A stretch of 64,000 nucleotides of DNA, from the NCBI RefSeq assembly GCF_013488225.1, contig NZ_CP041238.1:4004501-4068500 (forward strand). Direction: 5' to 3'. Shown piece after piece: positions 61,406 to 64,000 of this stretch. The translations under genes and the position numbers were made by a program. Numbering within the stretch: the stretch's first letter is position 1; every line of letters begins with the position of its first letter. The notes beneath the pieces were generated by a model, which saw only the letters and a list, made by a program, of their open reading frames with translations, made no database searches and was not told the origin of the DNA. Source of the stretch: Sinorhizobium mexicanum. Its GTDB lineage: Bacteria > Pseudomonadota > Alphaproteobacteria > Rhizobiales > Rhizobiaceae.

Positions 61406-62968
61406 TCACGCGACGGCCCCCGGATCGAGCGTCACGCGCCAGAGTTCCTTATCCTCCCGATCCATCAGCCGCACGGTCATCTGGCGCGTCTGGCCGCTGA
61501 TGTCGACGATGCCGAAGAATTGCAGACCGGCCGACGGCGGCAGGTTGCTGTCGATGCCGCCTCCGGACGCCTTGATGAAGCGGACCTCCGGGCCGAAGGT
61601 CATATCGAGTTCCTTCGGACCATAGGTGCCGGAATGCAAGGGACCGGAAACGAACTCCCAGAAGGGCAGGAATTCCTTGAAGGCGGCGCGCGACGGGTCG
61701 TAGTGGTGCGCGGCGGTATAGTGCACGTCCGCCGTCAGCCAAACGATGTTGTTGATCGCGTTGTCGCGAATGAACCGCAGCAGGTCCGCGAATTCCGTCT
61801 CCCTTCCCATCGGCGCGCCATTGTCGCCGTTGGCGATCGCGTCCGACCCGCGCCGTGCCGAATAATCATCCCAGACGACGAGGCCGATCGGCATGTCGCA
61901 GGCGATCACCTTCCAGGTGGCGCGCGAGGCGGCCAGCTCACGCTTCAGCCAATCCGCCTGCCGCCAGCCGAAGAGACCGGACTCCCCCTCCCCCTGATTG
62001 GGGCCGCGATAGGAACGCAGATCGACGAAAAAAACGTCGAGCAATGGGCCGTAAGCGACCTTGCGGAAGATGCGTCCGGGCTGGGTCGGCAAGGTGCGGA
62101 TCGGCGTCATCTCGTGGAACGCACGAGCGGCACGCGACGCATACACCGCCACGTCCTTTTCCGGATAGCGCGGATCGTCCCTGAGATCGGTTGAAGCCGA
62201 CCAGTTGTTCAAAACCTCGTGGTCGTCCCATTGATAGAAGGTGGGGCAGACGGCATTCAGGCCGCGCACGTGCTCATCGAGCAGATTGTATTTCCACTGG
62301 CCGCGATATTCCTCCAGCGTGCGGGCGACGTCGCGCTTCTCGGGCGTCACGATCCGGTTCTTCCACATGCCGCCGTCCCGGAGCTTGATCTCGTCCGGAA
62401 TGGGATTGTCGGCATAGATCGTGTCGCCTGAATGGATAAAGAAATCCGGCTCGTGAAGCTGGATGGTCGAATAGGTCTTCATGCCGACATCGTCGATGCC
62501 CCAGCCCTGGCCGGCAGTATCACCGGACCAGACGAAGCGCACCGAGCGACGGCGCAGGGGTGCCGTGCGGAAACGTCCGACGATCGGCTCCGAGACACGA
62601 TTGCCGTCATAAAGATCGGTTGCGGTGAAGCGATAGAAGATATCCTGGTCCGGCAGCAGGCCGTCGAGCCGGCTCTTGATCGTGCAGTCGGTCTGCGGCA
62701 TCGCATCGATGTCGGGAAGCCGTAGGGCGTTCGAGAAGCTTTCGGTGGTCGAGTATTCGACCGCCACCCGCGCCGGCCGATCCACCCGCGTCCAGATCAT
62801 TCCCGATTCCGTATCGACGTCGCCAGACTGCACGCCGTGCACGAATTCCGGCCGCCCATAGCCGCGGGCGTAGAAGGGTGTCGCGAGACCGGAAGAAGCG
62901 ACGAGACCGGCGGCGCCGGCGGAGAAAAGGAAAGAGCGCCTAGTCAGCGTGCTTCGAATATCGGCCAA
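61406..62968 (-). CDS. PhoD-like alkaline phosphatase (Tat-exported)
   Basis: This 520-residue metallophosphatase has a Tat signal peptide (LTRRSFLFSAGAAGLVASSG), the PhoD N-terminal domain, and metal-site blocks SGDTAGQ, HSGDTIYAD, WDDHEVLNNW and TADVHYTA. It releases phosphate from esters in the periplasm. TTG 62968 is used because GGAGG sits 6 bases upstream; the ATG 21 bases further upstream (62989) has no site. Confidence 0.9.
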   Translation of the reverse strand: MADIRSTLTRRSFLFSAGAAGLVASSGLATPFYARGYGRPEFVHGVQSGDVDTESGMIWTRVDRPARVAVEYSTTESFSNALRLPDIDAMPQTDCTIKSRLDGLLPDQDIFYRFTATDLYDGNRVSEPIVGRFRTAPLRRRSVRFVWSGDTAGQGWGIDDVGMKTYSTIQLHEPDFFIHSGDTIYADNPIPDEIKLRDGGMWKNRIVTPEKRDVARTLEEYRGQWKYNLLDEHVRGLNAVCPTFYQWDDHEVLNNWSASTDLRDDPRYPEKDVAVYASRAARAFHEMTPIRTLPTQPGRIFRKVAYGPLLDVFFVDLRSYRGPNQGEGESGLFGWRQADWLKRELAASRATWKVIACDMPIGLVVWDDYSARRGSDAIANGDNGAPMGRETEFADLLRFIRDNAINNIVWLTADVHYTAAHHYDPSRAAFKEFLPFWEFVSGPLHSGTYGPKELDMTFGPEVRFIKASGGGIDSNLPPSAGLQFFGIVDISGQTRQMTVRLMDREDKELWRVTLDPGAVA

Positions 62969-63203
62969 ATTTTGCCTCCGGAACGACATGCGCAAAAAAT
63001 TCGCGAATCATCGATTTCGCGATCGGACCTTTGGCGAGCCGCATGTCAGCGGCTTTACAGCGGGATGAAACTATTTGAACGGTTTGGCGACAGTTCTGTG
63101 AAGGAATGGCGGCGACGGCGCGCTCTTCGTGATTTCCTGTTTCGCGACATTGGAAGCGTCTCGCGGTGCGAACAGCGGCCCTCTCTCTTCGGGTTTAACC
63201 CGA

Positions 63204-63355
63204 GGACTAGCCCTCTCCCCGCACGCGGGGCGAGGAGACGTGCTCCATCAGAAGCATGTGCCACGCCCGACGAGGTTTCTGAGGGAGATTAAGCGTCGCC
63301 GCTCGTCCCTTCTCCCCGCCTGCGGGGAGAAGGTGCCGGCAGGCGGATGAGGGGC
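63204..63355 (+). repeat. RIME-like intergenic element
   Basis: Unit one (CTCTCCCCGCACGCGGGG, imperfect) and unit two (CTTCTCCCCGCCTGCGGGGAGAAG, exact arms; ends GCCGGCAGGCGGATGAGGGG) are separated by about 80 bases. The gap 62969-63373 holds no gene. Confidence 0.8.
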
Positions 63356-63373
63356 AACCGCACTCATCCCGCA

Positions 63374-63595
63374 TCAGTGCGTGAAATCGTAGTGATCCCG
63401 CACGTGGTGGTTGAAGTAGCTGCCGGCGGAGTCCGCATGCACGAAGTCCTCGTAGATGCTCTCCGGGACATCGAGATAATGGTAAGGCCTGCGATTGCCG
63501 ACGAACCAGATGCTGAGCGTGCGATGGCGCGCATCGTAGTTGACGCGTTGGATCGCGGAAGAGTCCAGGATCGCAGACGATTGCAACATTGGCAT
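63374..63595 (-). CDS. KTSC domain protein
   Basis: This 73-residue KTSC-domain protein is recognised by YDARHRTLSIWFVGNRRPYHYLDVPESIYEDF. The name comes from a Lys-tRNA-synthetase C-terminal association; its role is unknown. The start is ATG 63595 (MPMLQSSAI); the frame continues 16 codons without domain content. It stands alone between repeats. Confidence 0.85.
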   Translation of the reverse strand: MPMLQSSAILDSSAIQRVNYDARHRTLSIWFVGNRRPYHYLDVPESIYEDFVHADSAGSYFNHHVRDHYDFTH

Positions 63596-63725
63596 TAGCG
63601 TCTTCCCGGTTGGTTTCCAGAAGTCGCTGACGCCTCTTATCATACATCAATGGGCGGGATTTATAAACGATGACGGCTACCCTGGCGCCGCCGTCCCGCG
63701 CGAGGCAGCTGCGGCAATGAAGCCG

Positions 63726-63786
63726 CAGCACTTTGAATTGCTGCATGAATTGTCCATAACTCGGGTCCTGAATTACGGAATCATGC
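63726..63786 (+). repeat. P1-family fragment (linker and second stem)
   Basis: GCAGCACTTTGAATTGCTGCATG followed by a degraded TCC...GGA stem (TGTCCATAACTCGGGTCC, AATTACGGAATCATG) matches family P1 after its first stem. It overlaps the upstream region of the amidase start. Confidence 0.6.
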
Positions 63787-63820
63787 GAACAACGGTCATC
63801 CCATTTACGAGGTCTTCGCC

Positions 63821-64000
63821 TTGACCCAATCGAAAACTCCCTCTCGCGACCGGCTCGAAACCGTACTCACGCGCCTGGATGGGCGCCGGCACGAAGAACG
63901 CGTTTTCGTGAAATTCTATTCCGACACCGCCCGGGCCGAGGCTGACGCCGCCGACCGAAGGCTGAGCGACGGAAGCGGCCTCGGCCCGCTCGACGGCCGG
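63821..64000 (+). CDS. Amidase N-terminus (partial, runs off window)
   Basis: The first 60 residues of an amidase-signature protein are visible: a helical N-terminus, then FVKFYSDTARAEADAADRRL and GLGPLDGR, which match the start of that family. The Ser-Ser-Lys triad would be beyond the window. No ATG fits, so TTG 63821 is chosen, with GAGG 8 bases upstream. Confidence 0.8.
   Translation, partial: MTQSKTPSRDRLETVLTRLDGRRHEERVFVKFYSDTARAEADAADRRLSDGSGLGPLDGR

Overview
The window is a piece of an alphaproteobacterial chromosome, most likely Sinorhizobium/Ensifer or a close Rhizobiaceae relative. The evidence is high-GC coding sequence, the order mdh-sucC-sucD-sucA-sucB with lpdA nearby, atpHAGDC without the F0 genes, a sitBCD metal transporter, an Omp19-type lipoprotein, and many small palindromic and RIME-like intergenic repeats. 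No tRNA, rRNA, CRISPR array, insertion sequence, prophage or plasmid function was recognised. Almost all genes are core or widely shared.

Left part (1-12.6 kb): the end of a sit-type Mn/Fe ABC operon, with sitB intact and sitC and sitD broken by about eight single-base shifts. Next come a stand-alone O-acyltransferase of lower GC, and a catabolic cassette (enolase-superfamily enzyme, aldehyde dehydrogenase, iron-type alcohol dehydrogenase) read away from a LysR regulator. An unknown membrane-anchored protein follows, then an Lrp regulator divergent from a saccharopine/lysine dehydrogenase-like gene. This is the most accessory-looking stretch.

Middle part (12.6-45 kb): a repeat-filled gap, the F1 ATP synthase operon, priA divergent from a transaldolase-like aldolase, a PlsC-like acyltransferase divergent from xerC, a TraB/GumN protein, and then a long leftward run of TCA-cycle genes. 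In transcription order this run is sdhC-sdhD-sdhA-sdhB, an exported MsrA, an Omp19-like lipoprotein, zapE, mdh, sucC, sucD, sucA, sucB and a terminator. After the terminator come five small unrelated genes (MAPEG, VOC, LysE, exported protein, SDR), tightly packed and partly translationally coupled, which end in lpdA. The shared E3 subunit lpdA is therefore separated from sucAB by a terminator and a detoxification/export cassette.

Right part (45-64 kb): a small secreted protein with an internal duplication lies behind a CtrA-like box. Then come a methyltransferase and the leftward operon tsaD-gpsA-yciI-EVE. Divergent from it is hemC-hemD followed by an alphaproteobacterial Mic60/mitofilin homologue, a HemY_N/TPR protein, a TerB-like protein and a glutamine amidotransferase. 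After these are an MFS exporter, yggT-yggU, ppa, a GNAT enzyme with a second CtrA-like box, typA, a Tat-exported PhoD-like phosphatase, a KTSC protein and the start of an amidase that runs off the window.

The gaps hold at least four families of dispersed palindromic repeats. Several abut stop codons, sit between convergent genes as hairpins, or extend open frames upstream of true starts. Starts were moved from the longest frame when ribosome-binding sites, ATGA overlaps or repeat boundaries argued for it. No wholly new system was found. The best leads are the enolase-superfamily cassette, the heme/Mic60 cluster, the CtrA-boxed secreted protein and the lpdA cargo operon.
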